64,000 nt of DNA from JBMNQH01 sp050944035. GTDB lineage: Bacteria > Bacillota > Clostridia > Oscillospirales > Oscillospiraceae. The notes below the pieces were generated by a model, which made no database searches, had not been told where the DNA came from, and saw only the letters and a list, made by a program, of their open reading frames with translations. The number at the start of each line of letters is the position of its first letter. Position 1 is the first letter of the stretch. Positions 1 through 7,409 of this stretch are shown here, piece by piece. Position numbers and translations under genes: made by a program. The stretch is taken from positions 1 to 64,000 of the forward strand of contig JBMNQH010000009.1 of assembly GCA_050944035.1 (NCBI GenBank). Direction: 5' to 3'.

Positions 1-60
1 GTTTTATCCTTCGGTGCAGTCTTTTCTTTCAAGTCTCCGCTTGAAGAGAGTCGGTTAAAA

Positions 61-89
61 TTCACATGTTTCGTAAATCCCTATGTGAA
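61..89 (-). terminator. weak hairpin after the DUF951 gene
   Basis: A 7-bp inverted repeat (TTCACAT and ATGTGAA) with a 15-nt loop is followed, read on the minus strand, by TTTT. It could end the RarA/DUF951 transcript, but the stem is short. A second small repeat (TTCAAG/CTTGAA) lies near positions 28-46. Nothing else is recognisable in the first 118 bases. Confidence 0.3.
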
Positions 90-118
90 CGCTTCTTTCA
101 CTTGTCTTTTTTTATATT

Positions 119-304
119 CTATTCTTCTCCACGTTGTACTGTTTTAATATTTTTCTCAAACTTTCCGCGGGCACCCATGACCTCATGGCCACATCCCAGG
201 CATTTCAGCCGAAAATCCATACCGGTACGCAACACTTTCCACTGATTGCTGCCACAAGGATGCTGTTTTTTCATCGTCAGAATATCACCGACACGAATGT
301 CCAT
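119..304 (-). CDS. DUF951 family small protein
   Basis: This 61-residue protein matches the DUF951 family (YyaB/YchF-neighbourhood type small basic proteins of Firmicutes). It opens with a hydrophilic beta-rich stretch (MDIRVGDILTMKK) and carries a CxxC pair (LGCGHEV, residues about 36-39) plus a single Cys in HPCGSNQW. The function is not established; the small single-domain shape suggests nucleic acid or metal binding, which is inference. An AGGGGAG ribosome site lies 6 nt before the ATG. It sits 15 nt downstream of rarA on the same strand and is probably co-transcribed with it. Confidence 0.85.
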   Translation of the reverse strand: MDIRVGDILTMKKQHPCGSNQWKVLRTGMDFRLKCLGCGHEVMGARGKFEKNIKTVQRGEE

Positions 305-319
305 TGCAAACTCCCCTCT

Positions 320-1579
320 CTATCGTTTAATTTCTTCCCAATATCGCCTTGCCGCCTGCTCCATTTTGTTATCGCCATACTCGTAATATTGTACATTCTG
401 GATCTCGTCTGGCAGATATTGCTGCTTCACATAGTGATTCGGAAAATCGTGCGCATACAGATATCCCTGCTCCCGCTCCATTCCAGTGGTATCCGCATGG
501 ACATTCTGCAACTCTCTGGGAACGCTCCCGGTTTTTCCTTTTCGAACATCTGCCATAGCGCGGTTAATGCCCAGATAGGCAGAATTGGATTTTGGTGCTG
601 TCGCGAGCAGCACCGCTGCATCTGCCAATGGAATCCGTGCCTCCGGCATTCCGAGCTGCAACGCACTGTCCACACAGGCTTTGACAATTGGAATCGCCTG
701 CGGATACGCCAGTCCTACATCCTCTGATGCGATCACCAGTAACCGTCGGCAAGGCGACAACAGATCACCGGCTTCAAGCAGTCTGGCCAAATAGTGTAGC
801 GCTGCATCGGGATCAGAACCTCGAATGGATTTTTGCAATGCAGATAAAATGTCATAGTGGTCATCACCATCGCGGTCGTACCGCATGGCGCTGCGCTGCG
901 TAACAGCCTTTGCCTCTTCCATGGTCAGTCGGATGGTTGTTTCCGTCCGCTCTCCGACGGAGAATAGAAGTTCCACCGCATTGATGGCTTTCCGTACATC
1001 ACCGCCGCAGGAGGTCGCAATGTGCAATATGACGCCGTCCTGCAAGATGGCTCTGCAGCCGCTCCGTTCCTCCACAATACCGATGGCGCGTTCGACCGCT
1101 GGCACGACATCTGCCGGTGTAATTTGTTTGAACTCAAAAACTGTACTGCGGCTGAGCACTGCATTGAACACACAAAAATATGGATTTTCTGTGGTTGATG
1201 CAATAAGTGTAATTTTTCCGTTTTCAATAAATTCGAGCAGAGATTGCTGCTGCTTCTTATTAAAATACTGGATTTCATCCAGATAGAGCAAAATGCCGTT
1301 TTGGGTAAGCAGCGTATCCACTTCGCTGATAATCTGTTTAATATCCGAGATACCGGCACTGGTGGCATTGAGCTTCCGCAGCGTTCGGTTGGTCTGCTGC
1401 GCAATAATCCTTGATACCGTCGTCTTTCCGGTGCCGGACGGTCCATAAAAGATCATATTTGGAATCTGTCCGCTCTCGATGACACGGCGAAGCAGACCAT
1501 TCTTTCCCAGGATATGCTGCTGTCCCACAACATCGTCCAATGTTTCCGGTCGAATCTCATCTGCCAAAGGTCGATACAT
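320..1579 (-). CDS. rarA: replication-associated recombination protein A (RarA/MgsA)
   Basis: AAA+ ATPase of the RarA/MgsA/WRNIP1 family, which acts at stalled replication forks together with SSB and the clamp-loader machinery. At 419 residues it has the usual family length. The Walker A motif GPSGTGKT is at residues 46-53 and the Walker B motif LYLDEIQ at about 97-103. A STTENPY stretch and the C-terminal tetramerisation region (from about residue 230, with RLLVIASEDVGLAYP) follow. The ATG is preceded by GGGAGG with 6-nt spacing. It lies between the rhomboid gene (upstream, 16-nt gap) and the DUF951 gene (downstream, 15 nt), so the three form a likely operon. Confidence 0.95.
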   Translation of the reverse strand: MYRPLADEIRPETLDDVVGQQHILGKNGLLRRVIESGQIPNMIFYGPSGTGKTTVSRIIAQQTNRTLRKLNATSAGISDIKQIISEVDTLLTQNGILLYLDEIQYFNKKQQQSLLEFIENGKITLIASTTENPYFCVFNAVLSRSTVFEFKQITPADVVPAVERAIGIVEERSGCRAILQDGVILHIATSCGGDVRKAINAVELLFSVGERTETTIRLTMEEAKAVTQRSAMRYDRDGDDHYDILSALQKSIRGSDPDAALHYLARLLEAGDLLSPCRRLLVIASEDVGLAYPQAIPIVKACVDSALQLGMPEARIPLADAAVLLATAPKSNSAYLGINRAMADVRKGKTGSVPRELQNVHADTTGMEREQGYLYAHDFPNHYVKQQYLPDEIQNVQYYEYGDNKMEQAARRYWEEIKR

Positions 1580-1595
1580 CTTCCGCCTCCCTCTG

Positions 1596-2171
1596 CTATC
1601 TCACTGTGCGTCTGGTGTTAAGAATGGCGCCGATACCTGCCCCGCAAACACCACCGACAATATGCGTGATCTGGCTGATATCGTCGACCTTGGTAAACAG
1701 ATCTACTACCTCACTGGACAGGTACAATGCAATAATCAGAAGGAACGTCAACGGAACTCCGCCTTCACGGGTTCCCGAGAAGGAGAGCAGAATCACCATC
1801 ATATAAACAAGACCGCTTGCTCCCAACAGTCCGGCAGTCGGGAAGAATGCAAACTGGACAATCCCTGTGATAATTGCCGTTGCAATTATGGCCCAAATCA
1901 GCGCTGTGCTTCCATACTTTTCTTCAATTGGCGGCCCGATCAGCAAAATCATAATCATATTGCTGATATAGTGATCGTAGCTGCTGTGTCCCAGAACATG
2001 TCCCAAAAATCGGACATAGGTCAAAGGATCGGTCAGCGGTGCACGGTACACAGAAAACAGCATGGTCGTTGTCCAACCATTGGTGAGTTGATTCAGAACC
2101 AACACGCCAAGGGAAAGTAATGCAAATGTCAGCGTCACCGGTGCGTTGTACCGGATTCTCGGCAGTCTCAA
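1596..2171 (-). CDS. rhomboid family intramembrane serine protease
   Basis: A polytopic membrane protein of about 191 residues with six predicted hydrophobic segments. It has the rhomboid signatures: an HxxxN motif (HYISN, about residues 67-71), the GASG nucleophile motif with Ser at about 119, and the catalytic His (ITHIVGG) at about 170. Rhomboids cleave transmembrane substrates within the bilayer; the substrate here is unknown. I chose the TTG start because an AAAGGGGAT ribosome site lies 8 nt before it. A GTG 18 nt further upstream (position 2189) would overlap that site. It is first in the minus-strand cluster leading into rarA. Confidence 0.85.
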   Translation of the reverse strand: MRLPRIRYNAPVTLTFALLSLGVLVLNQLTNGWTTTMLFSVYRAPLTDPLTYVRFLGHVLGHSSYDHYISNMIMILLIGPPIEEKYGSTALIWAIIATAIITGIVQFAFFPTAGLLGASGLVYMMVILLSFSGTREGGVPLTFLLIIALYLSSEVVDLFTKVDDISQITHIVGGVCGAGIGAILNTRRTVR

Positions 2172-2217
2172 ATCAATATCCCCTTTCACTGAATCATTTC
2201 TATCTATTTTGTCAGTT

Positions 2218-3822
2218 TTATAACAGTCTTTCTAAAACGGCTTCTCCAACGCGCAAACCGTCCACAGCAGCAGACATAATGCCGCCGGCATATCCGGCAC
2301 CCTCTCCACAGGGATAGACACCGCGAAGATTGGACTGCAATTGTTGGTCGCGCACAATCCGAACAGGAGAAGAAGAGCGGGTTTCCACGCCGGTCAACAC
2401 AGCAGAATCCAATGCAAACCCATGCAGCTTCCGATCAAACAGCGGCACCGCATCGCGCAGAGTCTGCACGGCAAAGTCCGGCAAACAGTCGGCCAGATTC
2501 TGATAGGTCACGCCGCGCGGATAGCTGGGCAGCACCTCGCCGCAGCAGCTGGACGGTACCCCCTGTAAAAAGTCCCGCAACAGCTGTGCCGGCGCTTGAA
2601 ATGCGCCGCCCCCCAAACGATATGCGGCCTGTTCCCAAGTCCGCTGAAATTCCACACCGGCCAGTGGATGTGCACTACCGAAATCCGCAGGTTCCACACT
2701 CGCAAGGAAGGCCGCATTGGAATTACGTGCATTGCGTGCAAACCGGCTCATGCCGTTAACGACAACGCCGCCGGTTTCGCTTGCCGCCGCAACCACTTCT
2801 CCGCCGGGACACATACAAAATGTATAGGCAGAGCGGCCATTCGGCAAATGGCAAGACAACTTGTAATCTGCGGCTCCCAAAGCGGGATGGCCTGCAAAAG
2901 CACCGTACTGCGACCGATCAATCCATTCTCTCCTGTGTTCAATGCGAACCCCGATGGAGAATGGTTTTTGTATCAAATTTGCGCCACGTTCGTAGAGCAA
3001 TTGAAACACATCGCGCGCACTGTGTCCAGTTGCGACGATGACGGTTTCGGTTTCAATCTCACCGACATGGCCGTCACATACCGTCCGTATGCCGTAAAGC
3101 GCCCCATTCCGCAGGAGCAGATCGACCATTCTGGTATCAAATTGAACCGTGCCGCCCAAAGAGATAATTTCCTTCCGAATATTTCGCACCACATCAGGCA
3201 GCAAATCGGTACCAATATGAGGTTTTGCCTGCCAGAGAATTTCTTCCGGTGCCCCCGCTTTTACAAAACTTTGCAGCACATCGGTACACCGTGGATCGTG
3301 GATGTTGGTATTTAATTTTCCATCCGAAAAGGTACCGGCTCCACCTTCGCCAAATTGTACGTTGCACGCCTCATCCAATTGCCCAGTGTCATAAAATCGC
3401 TGCACTGCCACCTCACGCCGCCACACATCGCTTCCGCGTTCTAGGACAATCGGTTTCGCACCGGCACGCGCCAGATACAGCGCCGCGAACAGTCCGGCAG
3501 GTCCGGCACCACAAATGACCGGCGGCTGAGATGGCGGGTGTTTCATGGATCTGATGACAGCTGCCGGTTTCACCTGAAATATCTGTACATTTGGGTTGTC
3601 CAATTTTTTGACAACAGCCATTTCCTGTCCGGCATTTTTCAATTTAACGCCCAGCGTCACGACAAAACAAACGGCCTGTTTTTTTCTGGCATCCACAGAA
3701 CGCTTCAGAATCTGTACTTCCCGAATCTCCGAGGTTGGACGTTTTAATTTTTTTGCTGCAATCTGCTGCAGCGTCTCCATATCAAAGGAAAGCGGTACAC
3801 TGACCACCCGTAATTCAATCAA
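2218..3822 (-). CDS. FAD-dependent oxidoreductase, COG2509 type
   Basis: A 534-residue flavoprotein of the uncharacterised 'FAD-dependent dehydrogenase' group (COG2509). An N-terminal domain of about 95 residues (rich in Lys and beta structure) precedes a dinucleotide-binding motif CGAGPAGLFAALYLARAG. The C-terminal part carries the second FAD contact (GVYPCGEGAGYAGGI). No conserved Cys pair suggests a disulfide reductase, so the reaction and substrate are unknown. I chose the TTG at 3822. It overlaps the stop codon of the preceding flavoprotein gene by 4 nt (TTGA), and GGGAGG lies 8 nt before it. The two oxidoreductases are therefore translationally coupled and may act together. Confidence 0.85.
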   Translation of the reverse strand: MIELRVVSVPLSFDMETLQQIAAKKLKRPTSEIREVQILKRSVDARKKQAVCFVVTLGVKLKNAGQEMAVVKKLDNPNVQIFQVKPAAVIRSMKHPPSQPPVICGAGPAGLFAALYLARAGAKPIVLERGSDVWRREVAVQRFYDTGQLDEACNVQFGEGGAGTFSDGKLNTNIHDPRCTDVLQSFVKAGAPEEILWQAKPHIGTDLLPDVVRNIRKEIISLGGTVQFDTRMVDLLLRNGALYGIRTVCDGHVGEIETETVIVATGHSARDVFQLLYERGANLIQKPFSIGVRIEHRREWIDRSQYGAFAGHPALGAADYKLSCHLPNGRSAYTFCMCPGGEVVAAASETGGVVVNGMSRFARNARNSNAAFLASVEPADFGSAHPLAGVEFQRTWEQAAYRLGGGAFQAPAQLLRDFLQGVPSSCCGEVLPSYPRGVTYQNLADCLPDFAVQTLRDAVPLFDRKLHGFALDSAVLTGVETRSSSPVRIVRDQQLQSNLRGVYPCGEGAGYAGGIMSAAVDGLRVGEAVLERLL

Positions 3823-4964
3823 AGCTCTGTCCTCCCGGCATCCTCTCCAGCGGCCAGACCGGAAGCAAATGCCCAATGCAGGTTATAGCCGCCGCAGCGG
3901 CCGTCAATATCCAGTGCTTCTCCGACGGCATAAAGGCCGGGAATGCCACGGGATCGCATCGTCTTTTTGGAAAAGTCCCGGACTTCCGCACCGCCGCGTG
4001 TTACCTGTGCCTGTTGTTCGCTGCTGTTTCCAAGAACCCGCAACGGAAACTGCTTGACTGCCGCGGCCAATGCCGCCGCATCAGTAGACCCAGCACGGCG
4101 CAGAATTGTCTGTGCAATCCGTTTTTGAAAAATCCCCGTCAGATAATCACCGGTATCGCGCACACTCAACAGTTTTGCCCGTGCTGCAAAACGTGCCTGT
4201 AGTGTCTCCTCGCTCTCATCCGGAAACAGATCCAGTACCAAGGTTTGGCCTTCTTTTGCAAAGCGCGAGAGATCAAACACCATTACACCACTGACTCCAT
4301 AATCCCGAAACAGCAGTTCCCCTGTCTCCTCCCCAATCACGGTATTGCGTTCCATCAGCACAGCACGGCAACGGATACGCAACCCGGACAGGCCGCGAAT
4401 TGCCTTGGTTTCGGTCAGAATGGGACAGAGCACCGGAGAAAACGGAATGGTGCGATGGCCAAACGGCTCCAACAGTGTTGTACCCCCACCGCTGGCAACA
4501 ATCACAGCATCGCCGTATGCCTTGTTTCCTTTGGTTCCCTTGACCATGAAACCATCTTTTTGCTTGATGCTCGTGACTGTAAAATTACAGCGTTCCTCCA
4601 CACCTAGCCGATGACATTCCAAGCGCAGAACATCCAAAACAGAAGTTGCGCTGTCGCTGACCGGGTAGACGCGCCCCTGTTCGTCTGCATAAGACCAAAG
4701 ACCAAGTGCATCAAAGAATTCTCGCATGGCGGCACCGCTGTACCGCTCCAGCAGCGGAGAGACAAACTCCGAATGGTTGTATGCCGACGGACAGACCTGC
4801 AAATTGGTCAAGTTACAGCGTCCATTCCCGGTAACGAGTATTTTCTTCCCAACCCGTTCCTGTTTCTCGCAGATGATAACCTGTGCGCCCTGTCTGGCCG
4901 CTGCAATGGCCGCCGTCAGTCCGGCAGCACCACCGCCAATTACAAGCACCTGTTTTTCTCCCAT
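3819..4964 (-). CDS. NAD(P)/FAD-dependent oxidoreductase, HI0933/YhiN (BaiN) family
   Basis: A 381-residue flavoprotein of the HI0933 family, which includes YhiN and BaiN-type proteins. The Rossmann motif VIGGGAAGLTAAIAAARQGA is at residues 6-25. The family motif for adenine contact (GKKILVTGNGRCNLTN) follows at about 38-53. The conserved C-terminal block (GRCGGYNLHWAFASGLAAG) is complete. Some family members reduce bile-acid intermediates, but membership alone does not show that here. GGGAGG with 9-nt spacing precedes the ATG. Its stop overlaps the TTG start of the next flavoprotein gene. Confidence 0.9.
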   Translation of the reverse strand: MGEKQVLVIGGGAAGLTAAIAAARQGAQVIICEKQERVGKKILVTGNGRCNLTNLQVCPSAYNHSEFVSPLLERYSGAAMREFFDALGLWSYADEQGRVYPVSDSATSVLDVLRLECHRLGVEERCNFTVTSIKQKDGFMVKGTKGNKAYGDAVIVASGGGTTLLEPFGHRTIPFSPVLCPILTETKAIRGLSGLRIRCRAVLMERNTVIGEETGELLFRDYGVSGVMVFDLSRFAKEGQTLVLDLFPDESEETLQARFAARAKLLSVRDTGDYLTGIFQKRIAQTILRRAGSTDAAALAAAVKQFPLRVLGNSSEQQAQVTRGGAEVRDFSKKTMRSRGIPGLYAVGEALDIDGRCGGYNLHWAFASGLAAGEDAGRTEL

Positions 4965-5059
4965 ATTGTGATTCCTCCCGCTGGCTTCTCGTCTTTCTGC
5001 TGGTTATTATACAACATTTCCTATCTTCTGAAAAGCAATTCCAACGGATTTCCCGTTGT

Positions 5060-5641
5060 TCACTCCTGAAACAATATTGCACGGACGGGTGCCCCATCGC
5101 AACCGGCAACACGAATCGGAAGTGCGGACAATTGATACGCACCGTCCGGCACGCCATCCAGGATGACATTTTCTACAATGGCAACACCAGCCTCCAGTAA
5201 TATACGGTGGACGGGTGCTTCCTGATCAAGCGGTGCAACGCTCCAGGCATCCGTCACAACCGTCTGCACACCGCATTGGACAAGATAGCTTGCAGCTTCC
5301 TCATTCAAATAGCTGCTTCCACCGCCATGCAATACCAAACGGCTTATCCCTTCCACTTTTCCCCGAAATGCCGCACTGTCTACCACCGCGTTGGCTGGGA
5401 TCGTCATGACAGTGCAAGAACCAAGATAGCGTTCCAACGGCATATTGTCGATGGTACAGCCTCCTTGTAAATAATGGGAATTGGCATCCGCATGCGTCCC
5501 CATATGACTGCTTAGTGTCATCTCGCTTTCATTGTATTCGTCGCCTGCTGAAAGATCACTGACCTTATGCATGGCAAACGGCGGTGTCCCGGGATAAAGG
5601 GGCGCTTCCTGTATGATACGTGTAATATCGAAAAGTTTCAT
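5060..5641 (-). CDS. cyclase family protein (kynurenine formamidase-like)
   Basis: A 193-residue metal-dependent hydrolase of the cyclase/kynurenine formamidase family. The metal-binding motif is HMGTHADAN at about residues 45-53; the family usually has HxGTHxDxP, so the Pro is replaced by Asn. The rest of the fold (LVLHGGG, VVTDAWSVAPLDQ, and the C-terminal LSALPIRVAGCDGAPVRAIL) is typical. A tryptophan-catabolic role cannot be claimed because no pathway genes are nearby. The ATG start has GGAG 8 nt upstream. The gene begins only about 26 nt downstream of the terminator of the divIC operon, so it needs its own promoter or read-through. Confidence 0.85.
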   Translation of the reverse strand: MKLFDITRIIQEAPLYPGTPPFAMHKVSDLSAGDEYNESEMTLSSHMGTHADANSHYLQGGCTIDNMPLERYLGSCTVMTIPANAVVDSAAFRGKVEGISRLVLHGGGSSYLNEEAASYLVQCGVQTVVTDAWSVAPLDQEAPVHRILLEAGVAIVENVILDGVPDGAYQLSALPIRVAGCDGAPVRAILFQE

Positions 5642-5667
5642 CGTCTTGTCTCCATTTGTTGAAAAGT

Positions 5668-5706
5668 AAAAAAAGCCTGCCATTCGGTAACAACCAAAAT
5701 GGCAGG
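5668..5706 (-). terminator. intrinsic terminator of the yabP-yabQ-divIC-S1 operon
   Basis: Perfect 9-bp stem (CCTGCCATT at 5676-5684 with AATGGCAGG at 5698-5706) and a 13-nt loop. On the minus strand it is followed by C and seven T, just after the S1 gene stop. Confidence 0.85.
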
Positions 5707-5727
5707 TGTATGATCGACTTAAAACAT

Positions 5728-6180
5728 CTAGCCGCGCCTACGGCGAGAACTCGTTTTTCTATCCGCATACAGACGATTGCCGGAGATCCTGCTGTCAGAT
5801 TCCTGCATAAACTGCTTCAACTTATCCTCAAAGCTGGGATCCGCTGTACCAGCTGTACCGGTTTGAACGGATGGAGCCGTTGTTCTCCTGTTTTGAGACT
5901 GCTGACATGGCGCATACTGCCGCGTCTGGGGTCTGCGTGACACAAATTCTTCTGCCTTTTTAATTGACAGATTGATTTTTCCATCGTCTCCAACGCTGAT
6001 AACTTTCACTTTGACTAATTGTCCTTCGGAGATGTGATCGGTAATTTGATTCACATAGGTATTGGCGATCTCTGAGATATGAACAAGACCACTTTTTCCC
6101 TCCGGCAATGCTACAAACGCACCGAAGCCCATAATCTTGGTAACCTTGCCCTCATAAATCTCTCCCACTGTTAGCTGCAA
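5728..6180 (-). CDS. S1 RNA-binding domain protein (YabR/GSP13-like)
   Basis: A 150-residue protein with one S1 OB-fold at residues 1-72 (VGEIYEGKVTKI, GFGAFV, SGLVHISEI, VKVKVI). An Arg/Gln-rich linker and a short C-terminal block (FEDKLKQFMQESDSR) followed by a basic tail (SSRRRRG) complete it. YabR-type proteins sit next to divIC in many Firmicutes and bind RNA or ribosomes; the precise role is not settled. The start is TTG, chosen because AGGAGG lies 9 nt upstream and no ATG fits. It begins 5 nt after the divIC-like gene and is last in the yabP operon. Confidence 0.88.
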   Translation of the reverse strand: MQLTVGEIYEGKVTKIMGFGAFVALPEGKSGLVHISEIANTYVNQITDHISEGQLVKVKVISVGDDGKINLSIKKAEEFVSRRPQTRQYAPCQQSQNRRTTAPSVQTGTAGTADPSFEDKLKQFMQESDSRISGNRLYADRKTSSRRRRG

Positions 6181-6185
6181 ACGCT

Positions 6186-6476
6186 TTATCCTCCTGTTTG
6201 ATTGCTTACATCAATAAAAATAATCTCGTCTGGTGCCACAAGTCCCAGCTTTTGCCGCGCAAGATGTGCCATCACATCCGCATCCTGAATGTGTTCGACT
6301 TCATGCCGAAGCAATTCATTTTCCTGCAAAACGATTGCTTTTTTTTCTTCGAGCTGCGTCAGAAGTGTTTCAGCCTTTCGGACCTGTCCGTGTAGAACCA
6401 TCCACTCCACACCCGCGTACATGACTATGGCAATTACGATAATCTTTGTAGATATAGCTGCCCGCTTTCGGTTCAA
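6186..6476 (-). CDS. divIC: septum formation initiator family protein (DivIC/FtsB-like)
   Basis: A bitopic cell-division protein of about 96 residues with a basic cytoplasmic N-terminus, one membrane segment (IIVIAIVMYAGVEWMVL) and an extracellular coiled coil (KAETLLTQLEEKKAIVLQ). A conserved tail (ARQKLGLVAPDEIIFI) follows. DivIC pairs with FtsL in the FtsLB-DivIB complex that activates septal wall synthesis. I favour the TTG at 6476, 9 nt after AGGAGG. An ATG at 6482 is only 3 nt from that site, and an ATG at 6512 has none. The position between yabQ and the S1 gene is the conserved one. The first third overlaps the yabQ reading frame. Confidence 0.88.
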   Translation of the reverse strand: MNRKRAAISTKIIVIAIVMYAGVEWMVLHGQVRKAETLLTQLEEKKAIVLQENELLRHEVEHIQDADVMAHLARQKLGLVAPDEIIFIDVSNQTGG

Positions 6477-6963
6477 CCGCATCGCCCTCCTGTTGTGCAG
6501 GGTCTCCGACATGTTTCGTAACGTTGCGGTTAATACAGTGTATTTTACTCCATTTGATCGGTTTTTGAAAGAGATTTTTTAAAAATTTCAGAATTTTTTT
6601 ACAGGGTTTTTCAAGCAGTTTCAAAGGTTTTGTCAGCAATCTCAAAACCCATCGCATCCCGTCTGCTACTTTCTCCAGTCCCCGACAGATCCAGACACTT
6701 GGTCCTGCAAAATACAATACTGCGCCCAGTGCGGCAGCCAGAATCATAAACAGACGGAACGCACCTCCTCCGACGTGCTGCATCACATAGAACAGCACGG
6801 ACAGGACAATTGCGCTGAACAGCAGATCCAACAGCTGGGGAACAACCTGACCGCTGCATTGCTTTCGCACAATGCGAAACAGATCATACACGAGGCCGAG
6901 ACCAATTCCGGCAGCCACTGAGGTAATCGCCTGCATCATCTGCAAAGAAACCGGAAGCTCCAT
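6370..6963 (-). CDS. yabQ: spore cortex biosynthesis protein YabQ
   Basis: A 197-codon frame whose first 140 residues fit YabQ, a membrane protein needed for spore cortex formation in Bacillus. There are three to four hydrophobic segments (residues about 8-28, 42-63, 68-92), the YabQ-typical GLVYDLFRIVRK after the first, and a basic stretch (KPLKLLEKPCKKILKFLKNL). The last 50 or so residues are read from DNA that also encodes the start of divIC in another frame, and they look like out-of-frame translation. The functional C-terminus may therefore end near residue 150. It starts 6 nt after yabP with a weak ribosome site, suggesting coupled translation. Confidence 0.85.
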   Translation of the reverse strand: MELPVSLQMMQAITSVAAGIGLGLVYDLFRIVRKQCSGQVVPQLLDLLFSAIVLSVLFYVMQHVGGGAFRLFMILAAALGAVLYFAGPSVWICRGLEKVADGMRWVLRLLTKPLKLLEKPCKKILKFLKNLFQKPIKWSKIHCINRNVTKHVGDPAQQEGDAVEPKAGSYIYKDYRNCHSHVRGCGVDGSTRTGPKG

Positions 6964-6969
6964 CTTTCA

Positions 6970-7257
6970 TTACTTAAACAGACGTCCGAACAGACCACCG
7001 CTCACCGGCGCTTCATCCTCGTACTGCAACTCTCCAATTTTCCCCTCGATGTTCACTTCCCCAGTGTCAACACTCAACTTCCCAATGTGCAATTCCGAAC
7101 CTCGGATGGTCAGCATCCCCTTGTTAGTTTGCATCACGATCTCCGTTTCATCGAAGCTTTCCACATTTTCAACACCGGATACGGATAACTTTTTTCGTTC
7201 CTCCATAATGACGTTGTGTGGCCGCTGGATTGGCTTGTTTAATTCTTCGTAAGGCAT
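6970..7257 (-). CDS. yabP: sporulation protein YabP
   Basis: A 95-residue YabP family protein, part of the forespore-surrounding mother-cell programme, where yabP and yabQ are adjacent and expressed under sigma-E in Bacillus. It shows the family pattern: HNVIMEERKKLSVSGVENVESFDE, then repeated short beta strands (GMLTIRGSELHIGKLSVDTGEVNIEG). AAGGATAA precedes the ATG. It is the first gene of the yabP-yabQ-divIC-S1 cluster. A perfect sigma-E-like -10 element lies about 77 nt upstream. Confidence 0.92.
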   Translation of the reverse strand: MPYEELNKPIQRPHNVIMEERKKLSVSGVENVESFDETEIVMQTNKGMLTIRGSELHIGKLSVDTGEVNIEGKIGELQYEDEAPVSGGLFGRLFK

Positions 7258-7333
7258 TTATCCTTCCCCTTTCTGTCTTGATGCTATATCTTATGACAGG
7301 ATTGTCCGGATCATGCCGTACTTTGAGTCGCAA

Positions 7334-7341
7334 TTGTATGA
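7334..7341 (-). promoter_or_regulatory. candidate sigma-E -10 element for yabP
   Basis: On the minus strand the sequence CATACAAT matches the sigma-E -10 consensus CATACAMT known from Bacillus. The expected -35 position about 14 nt upstream falls inside the large hairpin and matches only partly (CATTGTT). yabPQ belong to the sigma-E regulon in Bacillus, which supports the call. Confidence 0.4.
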
Positions 7342-7344
7342 TAG

Positions 7345-7404
7345 AACAAGCCGGAACAATGGCACAACACAGGGGGTTGTGTATCTTTTGTTCCGGCTTG
7401 TTCC
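7345..7404. repeat. large composite hairpin/cruciform between the 7410 gene and yabP
   Basis: Perfect 16-bp arms (GAACAAGCCGGAACAA at 7345-7360, complement at 7389-7404) enclose a second 6-bp stem (CACAAC at 764 plus 7300, i.e. 7364-7369, with GTTGTG at 7377-7382). It lies directly after the stop of the 335-residue membrane protein gene, so it probably terminates that transcript, although no T tract follows on the minus strand. Confidence 0.6.
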
Positions 7405-7409
7405 GATTA

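Noticed and set aside
3823..3876. Longer start (TTG at 3876) for the COG2509 flavoprotein
   Set aside because: It would overlap the preceding gene by 58 nt and lacks a ribosome site, while TTG 3822 has one and gives a 4-nt overlap.
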